From an uncultured Muribaculaceae bacterium (GTDB lineage: Bacteria > Bacteroidota > Bacteroidia > Bacteroidales > Muribaculaceae): a DNA stretch of 22,035 bases. The position numbers and the translations under genes were made by a program. Positions within the stretch are counted from its first letter, which is position 1. Every line of letters begins with the position of its first letter. This document shows, in pieces, positions 6,929 to 16,337 of the stretch. The stretch spans positions 1 through 22,035 of the forward strand of contig CAJUMI010000038.1 in NCBI GenBank assembly GCA_910587545.1, read 5' to 3'. The notes beneath the pieces are model-generated. The model was not told the DNA's origin. It did not search any database and was given only the letters and a program-made list of their open reading frames with translations.

Positions 6929-8374
6929 ATGTTACTCCGACATATACTTATAATGCTGTCAGCCCTGCTTCCGGTCGGGGCTGCGGCAGCCTCTGACAGC
7001 AGACCGGCAACTGACGCCGTGAGGACATCTGACGTCGACATCGTCACATCCGACGACAATTTCTTCATCCGTATGACTGTCGATCTCAGCGGCTACAAGC
7101 ACCTCGAGCGTAACCGCGAAGTCATCATCACGCCGATGATCGTCGCCGGTGCCGACTCGCTCGCCCTGCCGTCGCTCGTCGTCGCCGGACGCTCGCGCTA
7201 CTATCTCTGGCTGCGGCAGAGTAGCGACCGTTGGCCGGCCGACAAGCTCTACCGCGCTTCCGACGGAGCCGTTGTCGACTATCAGGCCACCGTCGCCGCC
7301 GAAAAATGGATGGAGACATCCGACCTCGTCATCTCCGCCCTGTCGCGCGGATGTTGCGGCACTCCCGAGACCCTCGCCGCCGTGCCTGTCACCCCCATCA
7401 GCGTCGAGAAGATCGAGCCCGCAGCCTTCATGCCGCAGTTTGTCTTCATCCGTCCAGAGGCCGAGCTTGAGAAACACCGCCAGATCAGCGGATCGGCCTA
7501 TATCGACTTCCCCGTCGATCAGACAGTCATCTATCCCGACTACCGCCGCAACACCGTCGAGCTTGCCCGCATCCGGGCCACGATCGACTCTGTCCGCGAC
7601 GACGCCGACGTCACCATAGCCGCCGTTGCCCTCAAAGGCTTCGCATCGCCCGAAAGCCCATATAGCCACAACACCGAGCTCGCCATCGGCCGAACCGAAT
7701 CGCTGCGGCGTTACATCAACCAGCTCTACAGCTTTCCCGCCGGAGTGGTCGTCACCGACTACGAGCCCGAGGACTGGGCAGGGCTGCGCCGCTTCGTCGA
7801 CCGGTCAAACATCGACAACCGCGACGACATTCTCGCCATCATCGACAGCGACCTCGCCCCCGATCCAAAAGAAGCGCGCATCAAGTCGCGCTATCCGGCC
7901 CAGTATCGCTTCATGCTTCAGAACTGGTATCCCGCCCTGCGTCACACCGACTACAAGATCGACTACACCGTCCGTCAGTACACCGATCCCGAAGAGATGC
8001 GCAAAGTGCTCTTCTCCGCACCTCAGAAGTTGAGCCTCAACGAGATGTTTGCCGCAGCCTCGACCATGGAGCCCGGCACGCCCGACTACGACGAAGCCTT
8101 CGCCATCGCCGTGCGCATGTATCCCGACAGCCCCGAGGCAAACCTCAACGCCGCCATCGCCGCGATGAAGACCGCCAGCCTCGACGCCGCCCGCGCATAC
8201 CTCGCCAAGGCCGGCGACTCGCCCGAGGCAGTCTATGCCAGAGGCCTCTACGAGGCGTTCAGCGGCAACTACGACGCCGCCCGCCCGCTGCTCCGTCAGG
8301 CTCTCGACAGCGGCATCCAACCGGCTGCCGATGCTCTGCAGCAGATCGACAACATACAGTCATTTGTAAAATGA
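6929..8374 (+). CDS. DUF3868 / OmpA-like protein with C-terminal TPR-like region (pilus assembly or anchoring)
   Basis: This 481-residue exported protein has a signal peptide (about 1-21, MLLRHILIML start). The N-terminal half (about 30-180) resembles DUF3868. An OmpA-like region follows (about 187-300: YIDFPVDQTVIYPDYRRN, then LKGFASPESPYSHNTELAIGRTESLRRYI), the fold that binds peptidoglycan. The C-terminus (about 395-475) has two TPR-like helical hairpins (YARGLYEAFSGNYDAARPLLRQAL). I kept the ATG at 6929 because it supplies basic residues before the hydrophobic core; the ATG at 6953 would not. It sits between DUF3575 and the major subunit, as in related loci. Linking the pilus machinery to the cell wall is inferred. 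The gene is very GC-rich (36 of 60 bases in the line from 7621) compared with the next gene. Confidence 0.88.
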   Translation: MLLRHILIMLSALLPVGAAAASDSRPATDAVRTSDVDIVTSDDNFFIRMTVDLSGYKHLERNREVIITPMIVAGADSLALPSLVVAGRSRYYLWLRQSSDRWPADKLYRASDGAVVDYQATVAAEKWMETSDLVISALSRGCCGTPETLAAVPVTPISVEKIEPAAFMPQFVFIRPEAELEKHRQISGSAYIDFPVDQTVIYPDYRRNTVELARIRATIDSVRDDADVTIAAVALKGFASPESPYSHNTELAIGRTESLRRYINQLYSFPAGVVVTDYEPEDWAGLRRFVDRSNIDNRDDILAIIDSDLAPDPKEARIKSRYPAQYRFMLQNWYPALRHTDYKIDYTVRQYTDPEEMRKVLFSAPQKLSLNEMFAAASTMEPGTPDYDEAFAIAVRMYPDSPEANLNAAIAAMKTASLDAARAYLAKAGDSPEAVYARGLYEAFSGNYDAARPLLRQALDSGIQPAADALQQIDNIQSFVK

Positions 8375-8412
8375 TATCAATCAAACAATCATAAACCAAT
8401 AATTTAAATCTT

Positions 8413-10602
8413 ATGAAAATAATTAGTAAATTTTTCCTCGGACTTGCTTCTGTCGCCCTTATGGCGTCATGTAGCGACGACCTCGGAAAAGAAATGGGCA
8501 ATCAGCCAGGAACCGATGGAGAAGTGAGTGAAATTACCGATCCGGTTTACCTGAGTGTCAATTTTCAAATGCCGAGTATCGGCACCGGTTCACGTTCATT
8601 CACAGATAAAGATGAAGTATCCAATAATGGTACAGAACCAGGTACAGATAAAGAGAATAATGTGGGTGAGGTTCTTGTCATTCTCGCTCGCCCTAATGAT
8701 TACGGTCTGATTGCGTCGGCTGTAGTTCAGAGCGCAAATATCACTAAAAACAGCTCTGCATCACCTATCTACCGTGCGACTACCAAGTTCAGTAAAACAA
8801 CATTGTCCCAGTATTACAGCGATAAATCAGTTACGGATGAACAGAAAGGAAAAGTAGCCGTATTTATTGTCGTGAACCCGAATAAAGCTACCAATGCAGT
8901 TCAGGATGCTGAATACGGTGACCAGAATTGGGCACAATCTATTGGTACAGTCACCGAAGGTTCCGGTTCGAGTGTCGAAGGATCTATTTGGAATGATAAC
9001 GCTTTCCTCATGTCTAACCAACGCATCAATATCCGAAAAATTCCCTCGAGCATTGAAGGATGGAATCCTTATTCTGATGGAAACAATCTGTTTCATCTGT
9101 CAGATATGAATGGCGTTGCAGGTGCTGTTGCAAATATCGACAATTCGGCCAATTCCGGTGGCGGCGCAATCAAAGTTGAGCGCGTGGCTGCGCGTTTTGA
9201 CTTCCGCGACGGTTCTCCGCTCAAAGATAATAAATATCACGTCATGTATCTCCGCAAAAATGACGGTACACCGGACATGGAAAAACCTTTTGTAGATATT
9301 CAGCTTGATAAGATAGCTCTTACCAATATGAGCAAGACATATTATGTTTTCGGACGTGTGTCGGATAACGGACAGAACACTGTAACATACGACCAGACTC
9401 AAAATCCAAATAAATGGTTACTCTGTGGTGCTGAAATGCCTTGGTTCTCGGACGCTGAAGGTACGGAAATCGCAGGTGGAAACTATGTAGTGAGTACAAA
9501 TGCTGCAGAAAAAGCAAATGGTGAAGGTATTTCTGCAAATTTTGCGCAGTATTTCAACTATCCTTTCTTCGATCCTGATGGAACAATCAACAATGCCAAT
9601 GTTCAGAGTGCCGACCGCTGGGATGTATCACTGATCTCTACTGTCCTCGCGCAAGGTGAGGATCAATGGGAAGGTTCGGCAGACAACAGATATCATGTTT
9701 GGCGTTATGTTACCGAAAATACAATTCCGGGCATTGACAATCAGAACTACGGTCAGTCAACACTTGTCGTATTCAAAGGAAAGATGCAGGGTATCAAAGA
9801 TAATTTGAAGAATCCTGCAGAAATTGACGACAAGACAACTCCCGAATATCTTGAAGCAAAGAATCGCTGGGACCTTGTTGAAACACTCAATAATACCGAT
9901 GCAAGCTTTGGTGACAGCAACACGGCTCCTATTCTCTATGCGTTTAACGGTGTACTTTATAACGGTTGGGAATCGATGCGTGAGACTGCAATCAAAAATT
10001 CGCTTAAAATCACGTATAATGACAATATGACCGATTTCACTTACAGCTGGAATCGCGACAACTCGCTTTACAAGGCAGTGTTCGGTTCAGGTGCGACAGG
10101 TGAGACCATTGAAGTTGAAAAATACGATCCTGCGGCAGCAGACGGTAGTCAGACAGTTTCAATAGGTAAGATAGAAGATAATGGCGTACAGGATGAGACG
10201 TCACCCAACTATCTTTGGAATGCTTGGAAAAAAGATGATTCAACAGCTAACCTTGAAGCATTTAAAAAAGCCGCTACTTCTGAGAAAAACATGATCACCA
10301 TCTATCAACGTTCGCAAGATGCAGAGACGGGTTGGGGTTATTACTGTTATTACTATTACAAAAACCGTCACAATGATAACGGTAAACCCGGTGTGATGGG
10401 TCCGATGGAGTTTGCAGTGGTGCGCAATAACGTTTATAAACTTGCTGTAACCAATATCAAGCAGCTCGGTCATCCGCGCGTTTCACTCAATGATCCTCTC
10501 GTTCCCAAACCCGGGACTCCCGACGAATCTGAAGAACTTCGCATCACCGTCGACGCACAGGTGCTTCCCTGGGTTGTTCGTGTAAACGATATCGAATTCT
10601 AA
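8413..10602 (+). CDS. Mfa1-family fimbria major subunit (type V pilin)
   Basis: This is the probable main structural subunit of the pilus. The 729-residue lipoprotein has lipobox LMASC (Cys20). N-terminal strands contain YLSVNFQMPSIGTGSRSF, where Arg61 resembles the Arg-type cleavage site that matures P. gingivalis fimbrilins. Mid-region marks are KVERVAARFDF. The C-terminal domain is Mfa1-typical (EFAVVRNNVYKLAVTNIKQLGHP, then a DP.VPKPGTP stretch and LPWVVRVNDIEF at the very end). In type V pili the exposed N-terminal groove accepts a strand from the next subunit after cleavage. It is longer than Mfa1 of P. gingivalis (about 560 residues), so surface insertions are likely. The gene is clearly more AT-rich than its neighbours, suggesting exchange or diversifying selection. 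Confidence 0.9.
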   Translation: MKIISKFFLGLASVALMASCSDDLGKEMGNQPGTDGEVSEITDPVYLSVNFQMPSIGTGSRSFTDKDEVSNNGTEPGTDKENNVGEVLVILARPNDYGLIASAVVQSANITKNSSASPIYRATTKFSKTTLSQYYSDKSVTDEQKGKVAVFIVVNPNKATNAVQDAEYGDQNWAQSIGTVTEGSGSSVEGSIWNDNAFLMSNQRINIRKIPSSIEGWNPYSDGNNLFHLSDMNGVAGAVANIDNSANSGGGAIKVERVAARFDFRDGSPLKDNKYHVMYLRKNDGTPDMEKPFVDIQLDKIALTNMSKTYYVFGRVSDNGQNTVTYDQTQNPNKWLLCGAEMPWFSDAEGTEIAGGNYVVSTNAAEKANGEGISANFAQYFNYPFFDPDGTINNANVQSADRWDVSLISTVLAQGEDQWEGSADNRYHVWRYVTENTIPGIDNQNYGQSTLVVFKGKMQGIKDNLKNPAEIDDKTTPEYLEAKNRWDLVETLNNTDASFGDSNTAPILYAFNGVLYNGWESMRETAIKNSLKITYNDNMTDFTYSWNRDNSLYKAVFGSGATGETIEVEKYDPAAADGSQTVSIGKIEDNGVQDETSPNYLWNAWKKDDSTANLEAFKKAATSEKNMITIYQRSQDAETGWGYYCYYYYKNRHNDNGKPGVMGPMEFAVVRNNVYKLAVTNIKQLGHPRVSLNDPLVPKPGTPDESEELRITVDAQVLPWVVRVNDIEF

Positions 10603-10618
10603 TATAGTCTGAAAGTTG

Positions 10619-11659
10619 ATGAAACTCCGACGAAATAATTTACTAAAGACAATCACCGTCATGGCCCTTGCGGCCATGGCGGCGATTATCATGCCTTCGT
10701 GCGACTCGCTGGTCTATGACGATCTCGATCCCTGCCCCCCCTGCCCCCGTGGAGTGAGGCTACGCTTCGTCTACGACTACAACATGGAGTTTGCCAACGC
10801 TTTTCCCTCGCAGGTCGACTGTCTGACGCTCCTTGTCTATGACGGCGACGGCCGCTATCTGGAGAGCTTCGTGCAGACATCCGATGAACTGCTCTCCGAC
10901 GAGAACTGGCGCCTGACGCTGCCTCTCGAGCCGGGCGACTATATCTTCGAGGCGTGGGGCGGCATGGCTTGTCAGTCGTCGAGTTTCAGTTTCAACGCCG
11001 ATCCCTCGTCGATGCCGCTGCAGTCGCTGCAGGTGGCTCTCGATCCGTCGCTGCTCACCTCGCCGCGAGGCAACCGTCTCCATCCGCTCTTCTTCGGACG
11101 TCTGGAGATGACCGTCCCCGCCGAAAGCACCGACTACACCGAGGCCACCGTAGAGATGATGAAGGACACAAACAACATACGCATCCTGCTCAACAATCTC
11201 AACGGCACCGAGATCTCGGGCGACGACTACGAGTTCACCATCACCGACGACAACACCCTGCTCGACAGCCGCAACGACATCGTCGCGCAACCCGCCGTGA
11301 CCTACCATCCCTGGACTTGGGGACAGTCTGAGGTCGGAGAGTATGACAACGGCGGCGTGGCCACATTCGCCTACGCCGAGATCGCCACTTCGCGACTGGT
11401 CACCGGCAGCAAGGCGCGTCTGCAGATCCGCTACACCGGCAGTGAGGCCGACGAACCCCGCGTGATCGCCGATATACCGCTGATCAAGGTCCTCGAGCGT
11501 CTCCGCAGCGAGGAGTTCGACCGGATGGAGTCGCAGGAATTCCTCGACCGTCAGAGCCGCTGGGAGATGGTGTTCTTTATCGCCGACGGCATCTGGCTTG
11601 ATGCCTATATCTACATCAACGACTACACAGTCCGCATCAACGACATCGAATTTGACTGA
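10619..11659 (+). CDS. FimB/Mfa2-family fimbrial subunit (anchor)
   Basis: This 346-residue lipoprotein begins at the ATG at 10619; a TTG one codon earlier is not needed. The lipobox is IMPSC (Cys28). The diagnostic Mfa2/FimB block follows: CPPCPRGVRLRFVYDYNM then ANAFPSQVD and LLVYD, with the repeated aromatic and acidic residues of this family. In P. gingivalis Mfa2 and FimB cap or anchor the fibre at the outer membrane and limit its length, and the same job is inferred here. The gene starts 16 bp after the major subunit. It ends in TVRINDIEFD, nearly identical to the end of the major subunit but with different codons, so the tail is kept at protein level. GC content returns to the high level of the flanking operon genes. 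Confidence 0.92.
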   Translation: MKLRRNNLLKTITVMALAAMAAIIMPSCDSLVYDDLDPCPPCPRGVRLRFVYDYNMEFANAFPSQVDCLTLLVYDGDGRYLESFVQTSDELLSDENWRLTLPLEPGDYIFEAWGGMACQSSSFSFNADPSSMPLQSLQVALDPSLLTSPRGNRLHPLFFGRLEMTVPAESTDYTEATVEMMKDTNNIRILLNNLNGTEISGDDYEFTITDDNTLLDSRNDIVAQPAVTYHPWTWGQSEVGEYDNGGVATFAYAEIATSRLVTGSKARLQIRYTGSEADEPRVIADIPLIKVLERLRSEEFDRMESQEFLDRQSRWEMVFFIADGIWLDAYIYINDYTVRINDIEFD

Positions 11660-11733
11660 TTTTCAGCTCGATAATTTGTAATTATATTTTTTAACACCAA
11701 TCATTCAACTCCATTCATTGGTCTGAACCACCG
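11660..11733 (+). other. Short AT-rich intergenic gap within the fimbrial operon
   Basis: This gap of 74 bp contains an A/T-rich stretch (11690-11700 region, TATTTTTTAAC). No clear hairpin, promoter or small gene is seen. Read-through into the next gene is assumed. Confidence 0.4.
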
Positions 11734-12933
11734 ATGACATTCATAAGCAAACATATAACAGCCCTGATCGCGTCGCTCGCCGTGATGCTCGCCTCGTGCG
11801 GCTCCCCGGCCGACGAACCCGTCGCCCCGCCCCGGCTGCCCGGCGACGAAGGGACTGTCATGCTCGACCTGAACGTCGTCGTCGACGGACAGACCGACCC
11901 CGGCGCCGTCGGCTCGCGCGCGTTTCCTGTCATAGAAGACGGATCGTTTGAGGATCCGGTGACGGATTATGAAAAGCTCAAGACTCTGCGCGTGATAATC
12001 GTCCGTCCCGACGGCACTGTAGAGCACAACCGCTATGTCGAGCTCTCCACGCCGGCCTACAACGTGCTCCACAGCGACAATCTCCGCTTCAATGTCAGGC
12101 ACAGCGAGCGCAAGACGATCTATCTCCTCGGCAACGAGGCCGTTGTCAGCAAGCAGAACGGCGATTACGACTTCTCGGCCATCGCGGTCGGCTCACAGTT
12201 CCCGGCCGGAACTGTAGCGGATCTGAAGCTGAACGCCACCATCGACAACAGCCTGTCGTCGACCTCGCGGACCTACGTTCCGATGAGCGAAAGTTTCGAC
12301 GTGCAGATCGATGCGCCGAAGACCATGGACGATTTCGAGATCACCCGACAGCTTTTCATCACCCGCTCACTGATCAAATTCTCGTTCTCGGTCAAGAGCG
12401 AAGTGCCCTATGACACCAAACGCAAGCTTACCGGCATCTCAGTGACAAACCTTGCCGACCGGTCCTACTATCTGCCGCGCGCGACCGTCTACGATCCCCC
12501 GAAATACGACGCCGGCGGCAATGTAACCCAGAGCACCAACGACAAAGGCGGCCGGCTTATCACCTCGTTCGAGTTGCCTGATGGATTCAGTACGACCAAA
12601 CGCCGGTTCCCTGTCATGCCGTACTATGATCTCGATTCCGACAATGAACTGATATTCACCCCCTACATCTACATGCCCGAGTCAGATGTCAAAGAAGGCA
12701 GCAGCTACAATGTCAGACTCTATTTCGACGGCGACAAGGACGATGAGCTCTCCGACTGGCTCGGCACCCGCCCCCTCGCCATCACCGACATCCCCCGCAA
12801 CACCCACGTCAAGGTGAATATCAAGATCACAAGCGTCGGCATCGTGGCTGACGTGACTCTGGTTCCATATACATGTATATCTCTGAATCCCGGTTTCGGC
12901 GGTTTCGAACACCCCGAAGAAGATACTAATTAG
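11734..12933 (+). CDS. Accessory fimbrial lipoprotein (Mfa-like fold)
   Basis: This 399-residue lipoprotein has lipobox LASC (Cys22). The mature N-terminus is Pro/Asp-rich, then beta strands VMLDLNVVVDG and a GSRAFP site. Arg62 there parallels the GSRSF site of the major subunit and could be the processing point. Further family-like marks are LRVIIVRPDGTVEHNRYV, IYLLGNE and LFITRSLIKFSFSV, which follow the two-domain beta-sandwich pattern of Bacteroidales fimbrial subunits. It stops 8 bp before the next gene. It is most likely a minor or connecting subunit between shaft and tip, like FimC/FimD or Mfa3/Mfa4 of P. gingivalis; I cannot tell which from sequence alone. Its GC-rich codon use matches the Mfa2-like gene. 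Confidence 0.8.
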   Translation: MTFISKHITALIASLAVMLASCGSPADEPVAPPRLPGDEGTVMLDLNVVVDGQTDPGAVGSRAFPVIEDGSFEDPVTDYEKLKTLRVIIVRPDGTVEHNRYVELSTPAYNVLHSDNLRFNVRHSERKTIYLLGNEAVVSKQNGDYDFSAIAVGSQFPAGTVADLKLNATIDNSLSSTSRTYVPMSESFDVQIDAPKTMDDFEITRQLFITRSLIKFSFSVKSEVPYDTKRKLTGISVTNLADRSYYLPRATVYDPPKYDAGGNVTQSTNDKGGRLITSFELPDGFSTTKRRFPVMPYYDLDSDNELIFTPYIYMPESDVKEGSSYNVRLYFDGDKDDELSDWLGTRPLAITDIPRNTHVKVNIKITSVGIVADVTLVPYTCISLNPGFGGFEHPEEDTN

Positions 12934-12941
12934 TCATTCCT

Positions 12942-15900
12942 ATGCCACTCTTAAAATCATATATATCCATATTATCCATTGCTCTTGCCTTTGTGTTGTC
13001 GTCATGTAAGGACGACCTTCTGTATGATCCTGATTTTATCGGCGAGGGCGATGCTGAAGTGACGGCTGAGATTACTTTCCCGTCAGAAAGAGTCGCCCTG
13101 AGCCGCGCCGCAGGCGACGGGGAAGTTGTGGAAGGCGAAGTCAAAGGAGGAGAGCCGGGTGATGCGATCAGCACCATCGAAAGTGTCTGCATCTTATTTT
13201 ATGATGCGCAGCTGGGCGATAATTACGGCAAATTCGTAAAAAAATACTATTTCGGAAAAGGTAGTCCCGACATGACTGTCAGCGGGACTACTGACCGACC
13301 CTCGGACTACCCCGGTGCGGGTGGCGAACCTGTTGATGATAAAGAAGATACTCAAAGGGCAACTGTAAGGCTCGGCGTTGTGCCTTACGGCAAATATAAG
13401 ATCTATGCCGTCGCCAATGTCCCTGAAGAGAAGTTTACCGACGACGTGGTCAGCAATGCCGAGAATGTGAAAAATCTCAGCTTCGAGTGGAGCAGCGAAA
13501 ACGTTCCGGCCAACAACCAGATGTTCGGATATTTTTCGGAGAACAATTCGAGCGATGGTTTTCAGGCGCCGGATGTGAAGGTCAACCGTCCGGCCGTGCG
13601 TCTGTCGGCCTGGGTGCGCCGTCTGGCCTCGAAAGTGACCGTCGCTTTCGACGGCAGTGAGCTCAAGCCCGGAGTGGAGATTTTCATTCAGTCGGTGACG
13701 ATAAAGGACATTCCGCAGTATTGCCTGCTCGGCGCGCAGAATCCCGGCAAGCCCGACGAAAAAATCGACCTTATCGCTGACGGCGGTACGATTACTTATA
13801 ACGAGGTGGCCGACAACGAGTCGGCGAGCGCCGGTTTCGACAAAAATACCATTGGCTATATATCATTAGACCATCAGATCAACGGCAGCGATCAGAAAGT
13901 AGTCGACGACGCGTCGCTGACCAATGACAAGAAACTCGAGCTTCTGCATTCGGAGTCAGCCAGGGCGCTATATCTCTACGAGAATATGCAGGGCATGGGC
14001 GAGGCTAACACACCGTCGGACAAACGTCAGCAAGTCAATGTCAACATCAACGGCCCTACATATCCCGACGGTGTCGATCCGTCGAACGTTGCCTGGAAAG
14101 ATGCCAAGAAGTATGGCTCATATATCGAGGTCAAAGCCTACTACCGGGCTTTGAATTCCGACGGCACTCTCAACGAGAAAGAGGGCAAAGGCGAGATCAC
14201 CTATCGCTTCATGCTCGGCAAAGACGCAGAGTTTGACTACAACACCGAGCGCAACTATCACTATAAACTGACGATGAAATTCAAGGGTTGGGCCAACGAT
14301 GTCGACTGGCACATCGACTATGACAAAGAACCGGCCTATAAACTCCGCATACCCCGTCCGTTCTATATATCTTATCTATATGGACAGGCGGCCATGATCC
14401 CGATCGAATTCGAAGTCAAAAGCGGCGTGAAGATCAATAGAGTAGAAGCCTGGATAACGTCCAACAACTGGGCTCCAGACGGCGCATCTTCTCCATTTTA
14501 CAAAGGGCCGTTATCCCAATCAGATGATGAAAATAAAATTAAGGCCTTGCAGCCTTCGTCAGATGATAATAGTAAGTACTATACTTATGTTAAAACGATG
14601 GATGATCCGGTCCAGTTTAAATATAACGGTTTTCTTTCTTTGAGAAAACCTAAAAATATATTGGCTGTCCAGGGTGCTTTTCCATTGAAGTTGGATAATA
14701 ACCGGGAGCATTTTGATCAATATGATCTCGGGCATAGAAAATTCATAGGCAGTGCAGTCCAGATAAGTAATGAGCAGCCTTATGAGGCAATGGCCAAAGA
14801 TTCGTTGCATATAAGCAAGGTGGGTAAAACCTATTTTGTTAAATTGCCTATATGGACTCGTGCTCGTCAGTTGATATCCACTACGGGGTATACCGGTAAC
14901 AATCCTTATGAATCATATTATAGGAAAGCAAGAGTACATGTCGAAATCGAACTGTTGTTGCCTGACGGTACAACCAAAATTTTGAAAAGCGATGTCGACG
15001 ACATCACGTCTGACAGTAGGCCCGGTGAGGATATAGAGGTCAATCAGGTGTGCCGTATTGTCAATCCGAAAGGCATCTGGCGCGATCAGAACACACAACC
15101 GTTTGATGTCGAATTAAAGGTACTTAAAAATGACCAGTATAACTTCGAAACATTGAAAAGTGCCGGTCCATGGAGAGCCTATGTGATCCTTGATACAGAT
15201 TTTACAGATAAAGATAATGGAATAGGTGGATTTATCGAACTTGAAGGATCGAGAGAAACTACAAGCACTACAACTACATTTGACTATGAAGGAAAAGTAA
15301 TGACGCGCAAGTCTGTAGAAGGTGTTGACGAGTCTGAAATTAAGTTTCGTGTCAATTTCACCAAGGAGAAGGGCTCAGAGCCGCGCTATGCCATAATTCG
15401 CGTTGAGTATAACTATTGTTCGTGCTATCATCTGATATTTGTTCGTCAAGGATTTGAAGCAGACGATTTGGATATTGATGGAGTGTCAACCAAATGGTGT
15501 ACGGCTAATAATGTTGATAAGAATGAATTTGGGGAATGTCCGCTTGATGAAGGTTCCTTATTTAGATACGGCAACTGGGACGGAATTCCATCGAGTAAAA
15601 ATGTCAATGGCAAATCCCGTTGGGTTAATGTTAAACCTGATGATTTTTTTGCTAACGAGGCTTCAAAACAAGGGATAGATTGGAACAAAATAAGTTGGAA
15701 TAAAGTGCTCCAATTAAATACAGAAGGCAAGTATGATGAGAAAAAAGAAACCCCTTCTGAAAATAAATTCCTTGCACCGTCAAAAGGACGAATTGCTGAA
15801 TATAAGGATTTTGCTACTTTAGTGCCTCCCACTGATAATGATCAGGATTGGCTGATAAAGACTGGATATGGAGTGCTCTACGGCGACGGCGCTGTGGCGA

Positions 15901-16337
15901 CGGCCAATAACATTGATGAAGCCTACGGCTACAAAGCAGGTGGTTCGGTGACCCGCGGCATGCGTGGATGTTTTGTCTATAACAAGCATACAGGAAATAA
16001 TCTTTTCTTTCCGATAGGGTCGTCAGGATATGGACACCGAAAGAATAAAACTAAGAATGAAAAGTGCGGTGTATTGCGATATTCATCTAATGAGCGTTGG
16101 GGATATTTTGATGCTGTTAAAGCGGAAACTTATCGATTTGGCATCTATAGTGCGCCTCTTTTTTTGGATATATTTCGGTCGCCGGGAGCTATTTATTGGT
16201 TGGCTGAAAATGATCCGGGTTCAAATAGTCGGGTGGCCTGGGATATCAATTATGCAACCTTTGATTTTTCAGCGTTGAGTTCAGCGAATGTCGAACATGG
16301 AGCCGATGCATGCTTCATCAGATGTGTGATTGATTGA
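12942..16337 (+). CDS. Large DUF4906-like fimbrial lipoprotein, candidate tip adhesin
   Basis: This 1131-residue lipoprotein has lipobox LSSC (Cys22). The N-terminal half (to about residue 500) has fimbrial-subunit strands: TAEITFPSERVALSRAAG with Arg55 a possible cleavage site, and SIESVCILFYD. The block ITYRFMLGKDAEFDYNTERN and YHYKLTMKFKGW is typical of DUF4906-like pilus proteins. The middle (about 500-830) looks like further beta domains. From about residue 835 a separate domain begins with cysteines (YNYCSCYHL) and ends IYWLAENDPGSNSR and ACFIRCVID, which resembles the end of Fibrobacter-type FISUMP domains. Last position, size and modular layout fit a tip adhesin. Base composition changes within the gene near 14440. 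The stop at 16335-16337 is followed at once by repeat array 1. Confidence 0.82.
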   Translation: MPLLKSYISILSIALAFVLSSCKDDLLYDPDFIGEGDAEVTAEITFPSERVALSRAAGDGEVVEGEVKGGEPGDAISTIESVCILFYDAQLGDNYGKFVKKYYFGKGSPDMTVSGTTDRPSDYPGAGGEPVDDKEDTQRATVRLGVVPYGKYKIYAVANVPEEKFTDDVVSNAENVKNLSFEWSSENVPANNQMFGYFSENNSSDGFQAPDVKVNRPAVRLSAWVRRLASKVTVAFDGSELKPGVEIFIQSVTIKDIPQYCLLGAQNPGKPDEKIDLIADGGTITYNEVADNESASAGFDKNTIGYISLDHQINGSDQKVVDDASLTNDKKLELLHSESARALYLYENMQGMGEANTPSDKRQQVNVNINGPTYPDGVDPSNVAWKDAKKYGSYIEVKAYYRALNSDGTLNEKEGKGEITYRFMLGKDAEFDYNTERNYHYKLTMKFKGWANDVDWHIDYDKEPAYKLRIPRPFYISYLYGQAAMIPIEFEVKSGVKINRVEAWITSNNWAPDGASSPFYKGPLSQSDDENKIKALQPSSDDNSKYYTYVKTMDDPVQFKYNGFLSLRKPKNILAVQGAFPLKLDNNREHFDQYDLGHRKFIGSAVQISNEQPYEAMAKDSLHISKVGKTYFVKLPIWTRARQLISTTGYTGNNPYESYYRKARVHVEIELLLPDGTTKILKSDVDDITSDSRPGEDIEVNQVCRIVNPKGIWRDQNTQPFDVELKVLKNDQYNFETLKSAGPWRAYVILDTDFTDKDNGIGGFIELEGSRETTSTTTTFDYEGKVMTRKSVEGVDESEIKFRVNFTKEKGSEPRYAIIRVEYNYCSCYHLIFVRQGFEADDLDIDGVSTKWCTANNVDKNEFGECPLDEGSLFRYGNWDGIPSSKNVNGKSRWVNVKPDDFFANEASKQGIDWNKISWNKVLQLNTEGKYDEKKETPSENKFLAPSKGRIAEYKDFATLVPPTDNDQDWLIKTGYGVLYGDGAVATANNIDEAYGYKAGGSVTRGMRGCFVYNKHTGNNLFFPIGSSGYGHRKNKTKNEKCGVLRYSSNERWGYFDAVKAETYRFGIYSAPLFLDIFRSPGAIYWLAENDPGSNSRVAWDINYATFDFSALSSANVEHGADACFIRCVID

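Noticed and set aside
6328..6950. 13-bp direct repeat CGACATATACTTA (6328-6340 and 6938-6950) near two start codons
   Set aside because: A 13-mer recurring once in 22 kb is expected by chance, and the second copy is coding.
6959..7669. A 236-codon minus-strand frame opposite the DUF3868 gene
   Set aside because: GC-rich coding DNA often opens the opposite strand; the product is low-complexity Gly/Val/Asp with no domain or signal.
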